Of a stretch of 64,000 bases of DNA, positions 1 to 10,820 are shown piece by piece; the first letter of the stretch is position 1; each line of letters opens with the position of its first letter. The notes beneath the pieces are model-generated. The model was not told the origin of the DNA, ran no database searches, and was given only the letters and a program-made list of their open reading frames with translations. The stretch is from contig CAJJDO010000049.1 of assembly GCA_905183005.1 (NCBI GenBank), forward strand, positions 63,856 to 127,855, written 5' to 3'. This DNA is from Paramecium pentaurelia (lineage: Eukaryota; Ciliophora; Oligohymenophorea; Peniculida; Parameciidae). A program made the position numbers and the translations under genes.

Positions 1-34
1 GACATAGATCCTGTCATATAATTTTTAATTGATT

Positions 35-1590
35 TCATTCCAAATTTAACTAAACAACAAATTAAGATATAAATTCAAAGTTTTATTTCATTTTTTGAAT
101 ATGACTTATCTAAACTTCTCTTAATTGACAATTTACAAATGATACATATTTAAATCTATCACAATAATTATTATTATTATGATTCTCATCCTTAATTGTA
201 TATTGTAATAAAACCACAACAGATTTTTCTGATTTAGCTCCTGAAAGTGATTCAAAATTATAATCTGTCATATGTCTTTCTGATGTTACCAATTAATTCA
301 ACTCTACTTCCTCACTAAATTTAGTATGAATCTATTTACTGTAGTATTTCAGAAGGATCATCAGATATTATTAAATCTATTGTATTATTCCTGTATTAAG
401 AAATATATTCCTTAATCACACCATAACCATTATAGTCTTATCCAAAGTATGATCGGAATGTAGTACTCTTAGCTTTTACTATTTATTCTATATTTTCAAT
501 AGCATCTTAAAATAAGAAGGTATTGAATAATGTATAATCATACAAAGTATGGCAACCTACAATGACGACAATCAATAATCTTTCTTAGGCTTCTTAGGTA
601 ATGTCTGTTAATTTTATATTATCCTAAAAACTGAACAAATCTTTATTAAAATAGTAAACAATTGGAAAATTATTATGATAAACCTAAGAAACAGAAATAG
701 CTGGATGAATTATCAAATATGGCAATACAAAATGAGTACTTTTGGATTTCTATACTCCCATATAAAATGAAGAATTATGTTTTTTTCCATAACAAAATGG
801 AATTGTCTAATTTTTATTATCTTCTGAAATCAATAAATTTGGTTGTTTCTGATTTTATTCACAATTATTAATACATTTTCCATATATATTAAGGTAATAC
901 TCTTAATTAATATAACAATTACCTCATCTTCACACAAATAACAAGTTCCTGTAATGTGCATACATTCAGAACATTTTTCTTCACATTATTTACATCCCTT
1001 TATATTTTTATCCATATAATATCCTTTTTCACAGAGTATTTCATCATTCCTACTATGTTAAAGTTCCTAATGAGTATCTTTTTATTAAAGATGCTCAGTT
1101 CCATTTGTTATAGAATTTTGTATTTATGATTAATTTGCAATAGTTTGATTTAATTCACTCTTATTTAGATTTAATTGTGGAATATCTTATTCTTTAGGTA
1201 ATAATTCATTTTATAATTCTGTATCTTTTTTCAGATCACCATCTTCCTCCTTTTTATTCTAATCATCTAAATCAATTAATTTAGGACTATCAAATTCAGA
1301 TTCATTATTTTTATTGTACTATACTATTGTTACTTATTATAAAGTTTATTCTTACTTGTATTATTTATTTTTGATTAATCGTCTGAGATTATTTTCTTTT
1401 ATTATTTTGACTATTGAGACACATAAATCAAAATTCCTCCTAAGATGATTAGAATTATAATCCACAAAAAAATTAGCTTGTTATTAGTTTTATTTAATCT
1501 CTTATCCTATTTTATATTAACAACATCTAATTCTCCATCATCTTCTACAATATCAAGTGTTTATTAATCTGATATAGGTTTATAATTCAT
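35..1590 (-). CDS. Cysteine-rich type II membrane protein, unknown role
   Basis: Read with TAA/TAG as Gln, the frame starts at the ATG complementary to 1588-1590 (MNYKPISDQQ) and ends at TGA 35-37. About 35 polar residues precede one strong hydrophobic segment (IFLWIIILIILGGILIYV), so the N-terminus should be cytoplasmic. The ectodomain begins with an acidic linker, then a short Cys-rich module (CEKGYY, CKQCEEKCSEC, CYLCEDE) like furin/growth-factor-receptor repeats, then about 200 residues without a recognised domain. At least two introns are needed: one of about 23 nt after CYLCEDE and one of 25 nt (GTAAAT...TTTAG) near 330, which removes an in-frame TGA. I do not recognise the family; a surface receptor or adhesin-like role is only a guess. 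Confidence 0.75.
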
Positions 1591-1830
1591 TTCTTTAATC
1601 AAATTTATACAAAAATTAAACAAATTATACTTATTAATTATACATATTTACTCTATGTGTTTACTAATAATTTAAAACAAAATCCATCTATTTTTAACAA
1701 TTATTTACAAAATATTAATAAATATATTAAAATTTTTGTATATACATTGTTTTAAGATATCCTATAGTAATAATCAATCTGTATTTTCAATATTATAAAA
1801 ATTATATTATCGTTTTTATTATTAATAATT

Positions 1831-2128
1831 ATGAAATTTTTTGTTTTCATTTTGCTATTAGGTTTAGTTATTTGTGATTAGCTACACGCATAAAGCAATT
1901 TAAGATATGAATATTAATTTGCTCCATGGAGTTTAGATTGTACTAATAAATGTCAAAGTGCTGGAGGTGTTGTTTGTGGATATGAAACATAAGTTTGTTG
2001 CAGATCAGTATCATCAATTACTATAAAATTAGGGTAAATGTTTAAAACATTGGAAGTCTGAGACATGTGATACTTGGGATAAAATTCATATTTTAAATTG
2101 TGTACCAGGGCCAAGTAGCAAATAATGA
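1831..2128 (+). CDS. Small secreted protein with eight cysteines
   Basis: A 90-residue protein with a clear signal peptide (MKFFVFILLLGLVIC) and a short mature part with eight Cys, including a CC pair (VCCRSGKC). One 25-nt intron at 2008-2032 (GTATCA...ATTAG) is required. Without it the frame hits TGA after SITIKLG; with it the frame runs on through Cys-containing sequence to TGA at 2126-2128. Eight Cys in about 70 residues suggests a disulfide-stabilised extracellular peptide such as a defensin-like, toxin-like or pheromone-like molecule. No family was recognised, and no function can be asserted from sequence alone. It stands alone, between two minus-strand genes. Confidence 0.75.
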
Positions 2129-2500
2129 TTTATAAAATTCATCATTTTATAATATGCATTTACAGATAGATAACAAATTGTTCTAAATAAAATGATAAAA
2201 ATTAATTATTTAGAATTTATTTAGAAAAAATTTAATACAAAAAAACTAATAATGCCTAAGCTCAACTTTGAGTAATTTTTTTATTTATATAATGGTAAGA
2301 TAAAAATTTAATGAAATATATTTTGAATAAGGATATAAATTCATAAAAATAAAAATAGTGCCATTTAACTAATAATAACTTATTATTAAGATTTATAATA
2401 AGGCTAGAAAATATTAATTAAAAATGAATACTTTTTATATAATAGAATTTAAATAAAATCTTTAAATTCATTTTTCGTATAATAAAAATGTGATAAATGA
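2129..2500. other. Intergenic, AT-rich
   Basis: A 370-bp spacer between the 3' ends of two convergent genes. No coherent coding frame, repeat or RNA gene was seen. Confidence 0.6.
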
Positions 2501-3154
2501 TCAATATGGCAATATTCTAATCAATCCTTCTCCTTCTTCAACATAAATAGATATTAAGGATTTCATTATGTTTTCATTTATTTACATTCCTGGTTCAAGT
2601 CGACTTCCAATACCATATTTATCTGCTCTTACATCGATGAGACATTATTTGTTATCTGGATCATTATTAAATTATTAAATTAACTAATCAAAAGTATAAT
2701 CTTTACTTCATCAACTGTGGTTAGATTCTTATTGACATAATATGTGCAAACATTCTTTTTTCCAAAAACATGGATGTAAGCCATATTTTCTAATATATAT
2801 TCAATTATTACCTGAAGATAATTCTTTCATGTAAACATCTTTTAAATCTTTTAACAAAATGGAATGACTTAAAATATTTTGACTTTCCTGACTTTCAAAA
2901 GCCAAAAAGTTTGGCAAAGCATTAATATCTTTAGATTTTTTAATCTAATTTATGTTATTTACTAAATCTTGAACGGTTTTCAAACCATATTCTGTTATAC
3001 GATCAGATTTTGATTTTTCAATATGAACTGTAAATGGTATTCCATAAACTTGACTTTTTTTTGTTGCTGCATACTGATTTACTATTTATGCTTATGTTTT
3101 TAATTATTAAACTTTATTCTCATCTCTAATTAGTTGATTTTTATTATTATTCAT
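2501..3154 (-). CDS. Conserved-looking protein of unknown function
   Basis: A protein of about 202 residues starting MNNNKNQLIRDENK and ending at TGA 2501-2503. Two introns, of 22 nt (2790-2811) and 23 nt, restore one frame that ends ...GLIRILPY. Composition is that of a soluble globular protein: a basic, Gln-rich N-terminus, then a mixed alpha/beta-looking body (YGIPFTVHIEKS, AYIHVFGKKNVCTYYV, CLIDVRADKYGIGSRL). No transmembrane segment or signal peptide. I do not recognise the family. It lies 50 bp downstream of the C1D-like gene on the same strand. Confidence 0.7.
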
Positions 3155-3204
3155 TAATATTTATATTTAGATAATTAAATATTATTATGTAAAATAAATT
3201 ATAA

Positions 3205-3792
3205 TCATTTTTTCATTAATTTTTCAATCTAATCTTTCCATTTCAAATGACCTGTTTGAGGAATAAGATTTCCTCTAATTAATTTTTGTTTATTTTGATC
3301 TTATTAATCCTTATCATTCTTCCATATATCCATAGGTTATTCAAACCTAGTAGTGTTATTTCTATCTTCTTCTATTAATTTTTTTTGTTTATGTTAATAA
3401 TTAGAATTATCATCTAAGGTCTTTAAATTTGGTTATATAAGTCGTTTTGCTGCTTCCTTATCCAAACTCATTTATTTCTAATCATTTTGTTTAATTTGTG
3501 AGGGCATATATTTTTAGAAAGCCTCTTATATTCTTGTTAATTCATTCATGATTGGATGGGTGGAAGTTTCAACTGAGTTTAATTTTAGATATGCTAAATA
3601 ATAAGATATTTATTTACAATAATAGATTGAAGATAGAGTATAAGCTAAGTTTAAATTAAATTCAATTTATTCTTTTTAAGTCATACCTTATGTTATTTCA
3701 TCCAGATTGCCTTTTTCTGAGAGTTCTTAGATAAGTTTTTATAATTTTGTTAATTCTTCTTATGTACTTTAAAGTGTGGTTTAAATACTCAT
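3205..3792 (-). CDS. C1D/Rrp47-like nuclear exosome cofactor
   Basis: Intronless, 195 residues, from MSIQTTLQ to TGA 3205-3207. The N-terminal half matches the Sas10/C1D domain pattern: an amphipathic helix with a KLIQEL stretch, then NLAYTLSSIYYCKQISYYLAYL, then HPIMNELTRIQEAF, the counterpart of the HPVKQELERI motif of C1D. The C-terminal half is basic (KKLIEEDRNN, KWKDQIEKLMKK), as expected for RNA binding. C1D/Rrp47 proteins bind the catalytic exosome subunit Rrp6 and assist 3' processing of rRNA and small RNAs in the nucleus. Its role here is inferred from the family. Confidence 0.8.
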
Positions 3793-3855
3793 TAATTATA
3801 ATTATAATTGATTAAATACAAAAAAACTAATAACCATATATATCAATATTAATTA

Positions 3856-4701
3856 TCATTCTTTTTTTATTTTTTTTTCAGGTTTCTACTCTTCTTCAAC
3901 TTATTTTAAATTAAAAACACTCCAAAAAATATCTACTTATTGTAAAAATTATTTTGATAAATTCTCAATTTATTCATCATTAAAATCTGAAACTTATTCT
4001 ATTTCTATTTCAAATTCATAATCTGTTAAATTTTAATCTTTAAATATTTATTCTAATTTTGTTTATATATTTGTGCATCTTGATTAAGATATTTCATCAA
4101 GAATCTTTTAAAATTCTGGATCATATTTTACTATTGAAGCAACCTTAGAAAGTGCAAATTCCAAATTGTTCTCTTTTACAAATAATGTCTCCTTTAATCT
4201 TATAAAATTTGTATTTTATTTTCTTGAAGGCATTTGAGTAATAATATCTTTGAGACTCTTTGATAAAGTTTTTTCTTAATTTAAAGATATACGAAAATGA
4301 ATCTTGTCATTTATTATATCAATATGTTCTTATAAATTTTTTTATTTTTCAATCAATACAGCAGATAGTTTATTATCTATTATTTAAAATGAATTCCTTT
4401 GCTGTTTATTTAATGAAAAATCTAATCTTTTTATTACAACTTAATTTTCCTTTTATTTTATATAATCATATGCATTATTATACTATTTTTAATTTATCTT
4501 AGATTCAAATTAATATTTTGCATTATTTTTATCTAATTATTCCATTCCATTAATGGATTCCAAATATTTATTTGCATTATAATTTTATCCTTTAAATTTT
4601 CCAATTTTTGCTTCTAATTCATAAACTTTTTAACCCTATCTCTTTACTATTTTAGTTTTAATAACATTAGATATCCATTTGATTAATTGTTCTTTGTTCA
4701 T
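3856..4701 (-). CDS. mRNA-capping RNA 5'-triphosphatase, Cet1/Prt1 family
   Basis: Intronless, 281 residues, MNKEQLIKW to a lysine-rich end (KPEKKIKKE) at TGA 3856-3858. Two paired-glutamate strands stand out: YELEAKIGKF near residue 30 and YEFEIEIEQV near residue 225. They correspond to motifs A and C of the metal-dependent triphosphate-tunnel enzymes, whose glutamates bind Mn/Mg. An intermediate FRISL strand could be another tunnel wall. These enzymes remove the gamma phosphate from nascent mRNA in the first capping step. Fungi and several protists use this class, while animals and plants use a cysteine phosphatase. The protein is not fused to a guanylyltransferase. Confidence 0.75.
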
Positions 4702-4772
4702 CTTTTAAGAAAGAATATTAATTTTTAATTAATTAATTTAAATATATATATATATATATTATTAATAATATA

Positions 4773-5667
4773 TCAAAATGATCTAAAATTTTTATCTATT
4801 TTAATGCATGCATCTTCCAATAATTTTAATAAAGCTTCAGTTGTAGCTTCTCTCTCTCTTCTTTCAAAATTGATATCTTATTACAATTTACCATGTACAT
4901 CTTCAATCATTCTAAATATCTTTCCTTATGTTTCTTCTCTAACCTTCTTTTCAATTAGTAATTAATCTGAAAATTTATTAATTTCTTAATCTATCTATTC
5001 AGATAAAGATTCTGCTGATTCTTCTCTAATTTATTAATTTATAAATTAAATACCTTGATTATCTTTCTTAATCTAATTGATTTTTTACTACTTATATTTA
5101 TTATAAGACTTCTCCTATTTTTGCTTAACTTCTATCTTCATATTAATGAGTGTTTCTAGTTATTGTTAATGTTATTTATGCAAATCTTTCATCAATTTGC
5201 TTTTACAACTTTGTTTCTGCTTATCCTCTAGCATTTTTTTCTTACTCAAAAGAAAGAGCAACATTATCAGATAATATTCTAAAATCTTTCTCCTTTTTAT
5301 CATCAAATTACTATATATAATAATCAGAAATAAATACTTCTCTTTCAGATTTTTAATTATGTGCTTGATCTTACAATTTTAACACTTAATCCTTAAGTAC
5401 CTTAAATCTCTATTCATCCTTTGGTTTTTCTTATGATAAAACATCTTCAATAATTTTAATTCTCTCATCTAATACTTCTCTCTTTTCTAATTTATCCTTA
5501 TCAATTCCATTCTGAATGTGATTCCACTTATCAGATAATAACTTGATTCTTTGTCTAGATGGTGAATCTAAGTCTTAACTGAGATAATTGACTGTTGACC
5601 TTTGAGGACTTGATAATTATGATCTAGATAATTTTGATGTTGTAAGTTTTGATGTGGAAAGAAGCAT
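4773..5667 (-). CDS. SF-assemblin / beta-giardin family filament protein
   Basis: About 288 residues after removal of one 28-nt intron (5026-5053). A Ser/Thr-rich head (STSKLTTSKLSRSQLSSPQR) is followed by one continuous coiled-coil rod starting RQRIKLLSDKWNHIQNGIDKDKLEKRE, the classic SF-assemblin pattern of a non-helical head with SP/SR sites and a rod with regular charged spacing. Members form the 2-nm striated fibres attached to basal bodies in algae and ciliates, so a basal-body-associated fibre is the expected location. The head is likely to be phosphorylated, as in the family. The protein ends NFRSF at TGA 4773-4775. Confidence 0.85.
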
Positions 5668-6281
5668 ATTAAAATGATATTTTCTAAAATAAATTTATTT
5701 ACGATTTATTTCATTACACTAAATATAAATTCATAAATTCAATTAATTTAACAAAAAATCTAACTGCATCACTTAGTTCAAGTTATTTTAATCTAAATTC
5801 TATATGTAGCAACATTATTAGCTTAATGTAAAAACAAAAAATTAATAATGAATTTGGACATCTTTTATTTATTTATACATAAACTTCAATAAAATCATTA
5901 GAGAAATTAAAAAATTCATCTCTTAAATAAGATTATTAGTGAATTTTCTATTAAAAATAATATGATTTTTCTATTTAATATTAAAAAAAATAAGATATGC
6001 CGTTAATTTTTGGAATTATTGTTAAATTTATATTCCTCCCATTTATTACAAATAGACAATTTATATTCATTATTTGAATCTCACATGAATAGATTAAGTG
6101 TATTACTATAATAATTCTTTCCTTTTTTAAGTAATTACAAAAACATAAAAAATCTATAAGATTATTAAACAATTATAACATTATTTAACAATCATTTATG
6201 AATAATGAAATCATAATTTAATATACATTCAATATTTTGTATTGGAAGGAAATAATATTAAATTTATTTAATATATAAAAA
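5668..6281. other. Intergenic, no convincing gene
   Basis: About 610 bp between two divergently transcribed genes. Several frames stay open for 50-70 codons on the minus strand, but in a sequence this AT-rich, with TGA the only stop, that is expected by chance. The translations are Ile/Phe/Asn-rich without domain features. It should contain the promoters of the SF-assemblin and kinesin-like genes. No further signal was recognised. Confidence 0.5.
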
Positions 6282-8249
6282 ATGATGTAATTCAAGAGTT
6301 TAGAAGAGCAAATTCAATACCAAGAAAAGAATATTGAGTATTTGTAACAATAAAATTTTGATTTGCAAAACTAAATCTCACAATTTTCTTAATTTTAATA
6401 GTTAGGTATTACAATTGAAGCATTTCAATCTTTATAGAATAATAGCAAAGAGTAATCATAACAAATAAAATAATTACAAAAAGATAATAATAATCTACTT
6501 AAACAAATTCAAAACAATCAAGTTAAATATTATGATAAAACACTATCAAATTTATAATAAGAAAATGTGAAATTGAAAAATGAAATTAGATAATTACGTC
6601 AAAGGATATCATCACCATCAAAACTTGATAAATCAATTGTTTAATATAGTACACCTTAAAAGTAATTAAATCCTAGTGCTATTCTAAAATCAACTAAAGA
6701 TCATCCAAAAGATGTGTCAAGTTTGCTATTTATTAAAGGGTCTCAAAATTTTAAGTCTCCTTATGTTGATATTATTAAAGGAAAATATGAAAATGTTAAA
6801 GTAATCAAATAGCTTAAATCAGGATTAGAATAATCTTATTTTGATACATATCATTTTGATATCATAAGTCAAGATCTCTAATATTCACTTCAATAATTGG
6901 ATAGATAGCATAGTATCCATTAAGGTAAAGGAATACTATTATCAAATTAATTATGTTTGATTTTTGGAGCTTCAAGAACAAATAAAAAGCATTTTCTTAT
7001 TTAATATTTAGACACTCTTATAAGTCAAATAAAATAACAATTTGAAATCTTTTAATAAAATGAAGATTATAAATAATTAACAGTGAAGATTGTATATGAA
7101 GAATTCTTTAATGGTTAGGCTAAACATCCTAATGATAGTGAAATAATTTTCAATAAAGAATAAAGTAAGAGAGATAATGAAAATAAAGTAAGAGAGATTG
7201 AATTATCTATTTCAAAATTGAGATTAATAATTCTCAACAAACTTAAAATGACAATTAAGGATAATAGTAAGAAATATATTAAAATAAGAAAACTTTATAT
7301 TGAGACTGAGTTATAATATAACAAAGAAACACAATTAAATAAGTTTATTGTTTTTACATCAAATTAAAATTTGAATCAAAAATTATTTTAAAATTCAGAA
7401 GAAGGTTTAAATGAAACTTTAAATATGAAGGACAAAGGGAAGGAATTAACCTCAATTCTAAGATGGCCATAATTATAAATTTCTTTAGTATTATGTGTTC
7501 ATCCTACAATTCCAGATTATTAATTCACAATAAATACATTTTAATTATGCAAATTTATTAGGAATTTGAAATTAGTATCTGATTCTCCTCAAAGTTCTGA
7601 TAAATTTTCATAGATTTTAGAGAATAATAATGTAAAATAATTTAAAATTAATAGAAATCACTTGAACAAAAGATAAAGCATTTAAGAGAAAAAATCAAGA
7701 ATTTGGAATCAGAAAATTACAGAGTTAAAAAGTAAAGTTTAATATTAGAAGCTGAGAATGAGGAGGCAGTTGATAAGAATAGAAAATTAAAATAATAGTT
7801 GATTAATTTAACAGGTTCTTTGTAATAATTGCAAATGAATTTTTAACAATAAATTTCTGCAAAGAAATCCTTATCTTTATCTAAAACTAAAAGTGCAGTT
7901 GTAGCTGATAATAAAACAATATAGACTCTTGAAAAAGCTTCAAAAAGCATATCAGTTTTATTATCTTAGAATAGTAAGATTGATTTGAGTGTTAGTCCTT
8001 CTAAAGTACATAAGACACTTCCTTCAGATTTATTAATGGTATCATTTAAAGAATTATAAAATATAGCCTAATTTTTAAGAGAATCCTGATGACGAAGAGG
8101 AATATTAAGAAGAAGGAGAGGATGGATAAGAAGATGAAGATTAAATGGATGAAGAGGAAGCAGATTCATAAGAGCCATCTGAAGTGGATGAATCAGAAGG
8201 ATAAGATATACAATAACCTAGAAAAGAGTCATCAATATCTATGATATGA
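6282..8249 (+). CDS. Kinesin-like coiled-coil protein with a degenerate motor domain
   Basis: About 638 residues; introns of 23 nt (GTAAAATAATTT...) and 28 nt (GTATCATTT...) are needed. Residues 1-110 are coiled coil. Residues about 145-430 follow the order of a kinesin motor: FDTYHFDIIS, LCLIFGASRTNKKHF where the P-loop should be (about 228-236), FIVFTSNQN where the DLAGSE switch II should be, LNETLNMKDKGKELTSIL in place of the INKSL helix, and a C-terminal LCVHPTIPDYQFTINTFQLCKFIRNLK. A second coiled coil and a very acidic tail follow. GxxxxGK[ST] and DLAGSE are both lost, so ATP hydrolysis is unlikely. A Vik1/Cik1-like non-motor partner is possible. The motor homology is an inference by pattern. 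Confidence 0.65.
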
Positions 8250-8284
8250 AGTTATGTGTATTCGTTTTTGAATATTTTAATTAA

Positions 8285-9428
8285 ATGAAGATAATTTTAT
8301 TAGTTTTCTTGATTGGAGCTACATTTGCTAGAGATGAAGGCTTTTTTGCTTAATTAAGGAATAGTGATTTTGGAAAAACAATCATTTAAACAATTTAAGT
8401 CTAATTATCTCAAGAACATCCAGCAGACACAGTTGTTCATCTATTGAAATAAATGAAAGATGATCTAAACAATGAATAAAGAGTTGAAGATGAAGAAATA
8501 ACTGGATAATTAAAAACATGTTAAGATGCTTCAAGTGCTGCAGTTGCTGTATTAACTATTGCTAAAGAACGTAAAGCTACATCAGAAGAAAGACTACCTT
8601 TACTATAATAGGAATAAAATGATAAGAAACAATAATTATTTGATAAGTAAGGAGAAGAATAAAGAAATTTAGATAGAATTTCTGTATTATAAGAATAAAG
8701 AAATGTTTAAAGAGTAATTAATTATAAAATTAAATTAGTAAGAATTTGAATAAAGAAGAGATGAATTAGTAGGATTAGTTTCTGCACTTTAAGAAGCAAA
8801 GAAAATCTTATCTTAAGGAATTGGTGCTTTAAAAAAGAATAGTTTTGTTGAGCTTAAGAATCATCATCAAAACTTTTTAAAATATTTCCCAAATAAAAAA
8901 GGATTTCATAGTATGGTTAATGTCCTTTTAACAATTTTATAAGAAGAAAATACATAAGAAAATGCTGCATAAAAAGTTGTTAAAATAATAGATACTCTTG
9001 TTGATAGCATCTTTTAAGTATAAAAAGAAGAAATGAAAGCAGATGATGCTAGAGAATTAGATTTTTAAACATAAAAAGAAAGATTACTTTTGGCTAATAG
9101 AAGATTGTCAGGAAGTGTTGCTGATTTAAATGCAGCTAATGAAAGAATTGGATAAAAAATATTAGAAATAAAAAATGACATTTCAATTCAAGATTCTGTA
9201 TATAATATTTTAAATTTTAGATTATTTTCAATAAATCTACTGAATAGGCTGATTGGGATTAGACATGTAGTGATACTGAAAAGGCACACAGACAATAAAC
9301 TGAATAAAGGTAATTTAATTAAATATAAAAGAAATGCATAATTAGAAATTATTATTGAATGCCTTGATATCTTTGAAACCAGATTCGATATGGAAACAAA
9401 TAGCTACATCCAACGCCTTAGATTCTGA
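8285..9428 (+). CDS. Trichocyst matrix protein
   Basis: About 357 residues, signal peptide MKIILLVFLIGATFA, then RDEGFFAQLRNSDFGKTIIQTIQVQL and a long heptad-patterned Gln/Glu-rich helix, the layout of trichocyst matrix proteins (TMPs). Three introns (25 nt at 8714-8738, then 23 and 22 nt) are required. Two Cys (KTCQDASS, DQTCSDTEK) sit at typical TMP positions. TMPs are made as precursors, cleaved in the maturing secretory granule and crystallise into the trichocyst shaft that expands on exocytosis. The gene ends at TGA 9426-9428, 66 bp before a paralogue on the same strand. Confidence 0.9.
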
Positions 9429-9494
9429 ATCAAATATAATTGACACAATATAAAAGCAATAAAAACGGATTTCTAATAATATTTATTATTCTAA

Positions 9495-10768
9495 ATGAAG
9501 TTTTCTATTGTAATACTAATCCTTCTAATAGTTGGTAGTATAGCTACTGATTTTGATCAATAAGTTGAAGAATTATAGAACTCTAACTTTGGTTAAACAA
9601 TATTACAAACAATTTTGATGGAATTGTAAACAGGTGATCCAGTGGTTTCTAACCTAATTAATATGATCTAAGGCTTGGAAACAACTTTAGAGAATGAATA
9701 GGAAAGAGATGATAAAAGAATAGCTAGAATTACATAAAACTGTGATATTGACATTAATACCTTGAAAGATTAAATAAATTAAAATACTGTCAATTCATTG
9801 ACACTTAAAAGCGAATTGGATAGTTTGAATCCATAAAAGGTTTCAGCAGTAGCCAGTCTTGAAAGAAAAAATAATGAAATTAATGATCTTAAGACAGAGC
9901 TTAATTATTAAACACATAAGAGAGAAACAGAAACAATTACCTATTAAGTTATTTTAGATAATTTGGAATAAGCACTTTTTGGTGTTAATTAAGTTAAAGG
10001 ATATTTTAATAGCTATTTAGATGTACTAGTAAAAAATCGTAAAAGATTTGAAAAACCAGAGCCATCTTTCTTACAAGAGAATTATAGTTTCAAATATGAT
10101 TAAACAGATATGAATGATGGAGAAGATTTAGGAATGTAATTTACATCATTTAATTAAGTTGCTTCAAAAGTTAATAAATTAAAACATCATGTAAATTTAC
10201 ATTTTTATTTTAGATTCATTTAGAAGGTTATAGAGCCATGATTGAAATGATGAGTCGATTAGCTACTAAAGCATAAGATGAACCATCTCAAGCAGAAGTA
10301 CTTACAAGAAAAGTGTTATCAATATTGAAATAAATAGAAAATTATATTCAATCTGAAAGAATTAGAGAAGATTAAGCAGAATCTTTAAGATAAGGAAATT
10401 TTGATTTACTCAATACTTTATTATCAGATTAATTAGTTTAGGCAAGTTAAGATAGAACATATATGGAAGGTGAAAATTATTGTAGTTATAAATTTAGGAC
10501 TTGTTGAATCCTTGTCAACAAGAATTTAATAAGCATCTAATGAGAAATTTGAAGTTGATTAAAAAATAGTCATTAAAACTAAAGAATTAGACAACAGAGA
10601 AACAGATTGTAGACTTAAAAATAATGAATATGAAACAGACACAGCTAATAGGTATTAATTAATAAAATATTTAAATATAGAATTAAATAAAAGAGAGTAG
10701 TAGCAGTTGCCGTTGATTTAATCTCATCAAAATTAGGACAACTAAAGAGAAAATTGTTAGCAAATTGA
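9495..10768 (+). CDS. Trichocyst matrix protein (tandem paralogue)
   Basis: About 397 residues, signal peptide MKFSIVILILLIVGSIA, then NSNFGQTILQTILMEL, which matches the equivalent NSDFGKTIIQTIQVQL of the gene just upstream. The rest is an extended coiled coil with NCDIDIN and ETDCRLKNNEYETDTANR, and it ends VVAVAVDLISSKLGQLKRKLLAN. Introns of 23, 28 and 29 nt restore one frame. A likely propeptide junction lies around EPSFLQENYSFKYDQTDMND, where helix gives way to an acidic turn. This is a granule core protein like its neighbour, and the pair arose by local duplication. Confidence 0.9.
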
Positions 10769-10820
10769 GTTTCATATATAAAATTAAAAACCAAATAATA
10801 TATCCTTTGAATAAATAGAA

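Noticed and set aside
5981..6172. 63-codon minus-strand ORF
   Set aside because: Low-complexity Ile/Asn/Phe composition, no extension under the ciliate code into a convincing protein, and length expected by chance.
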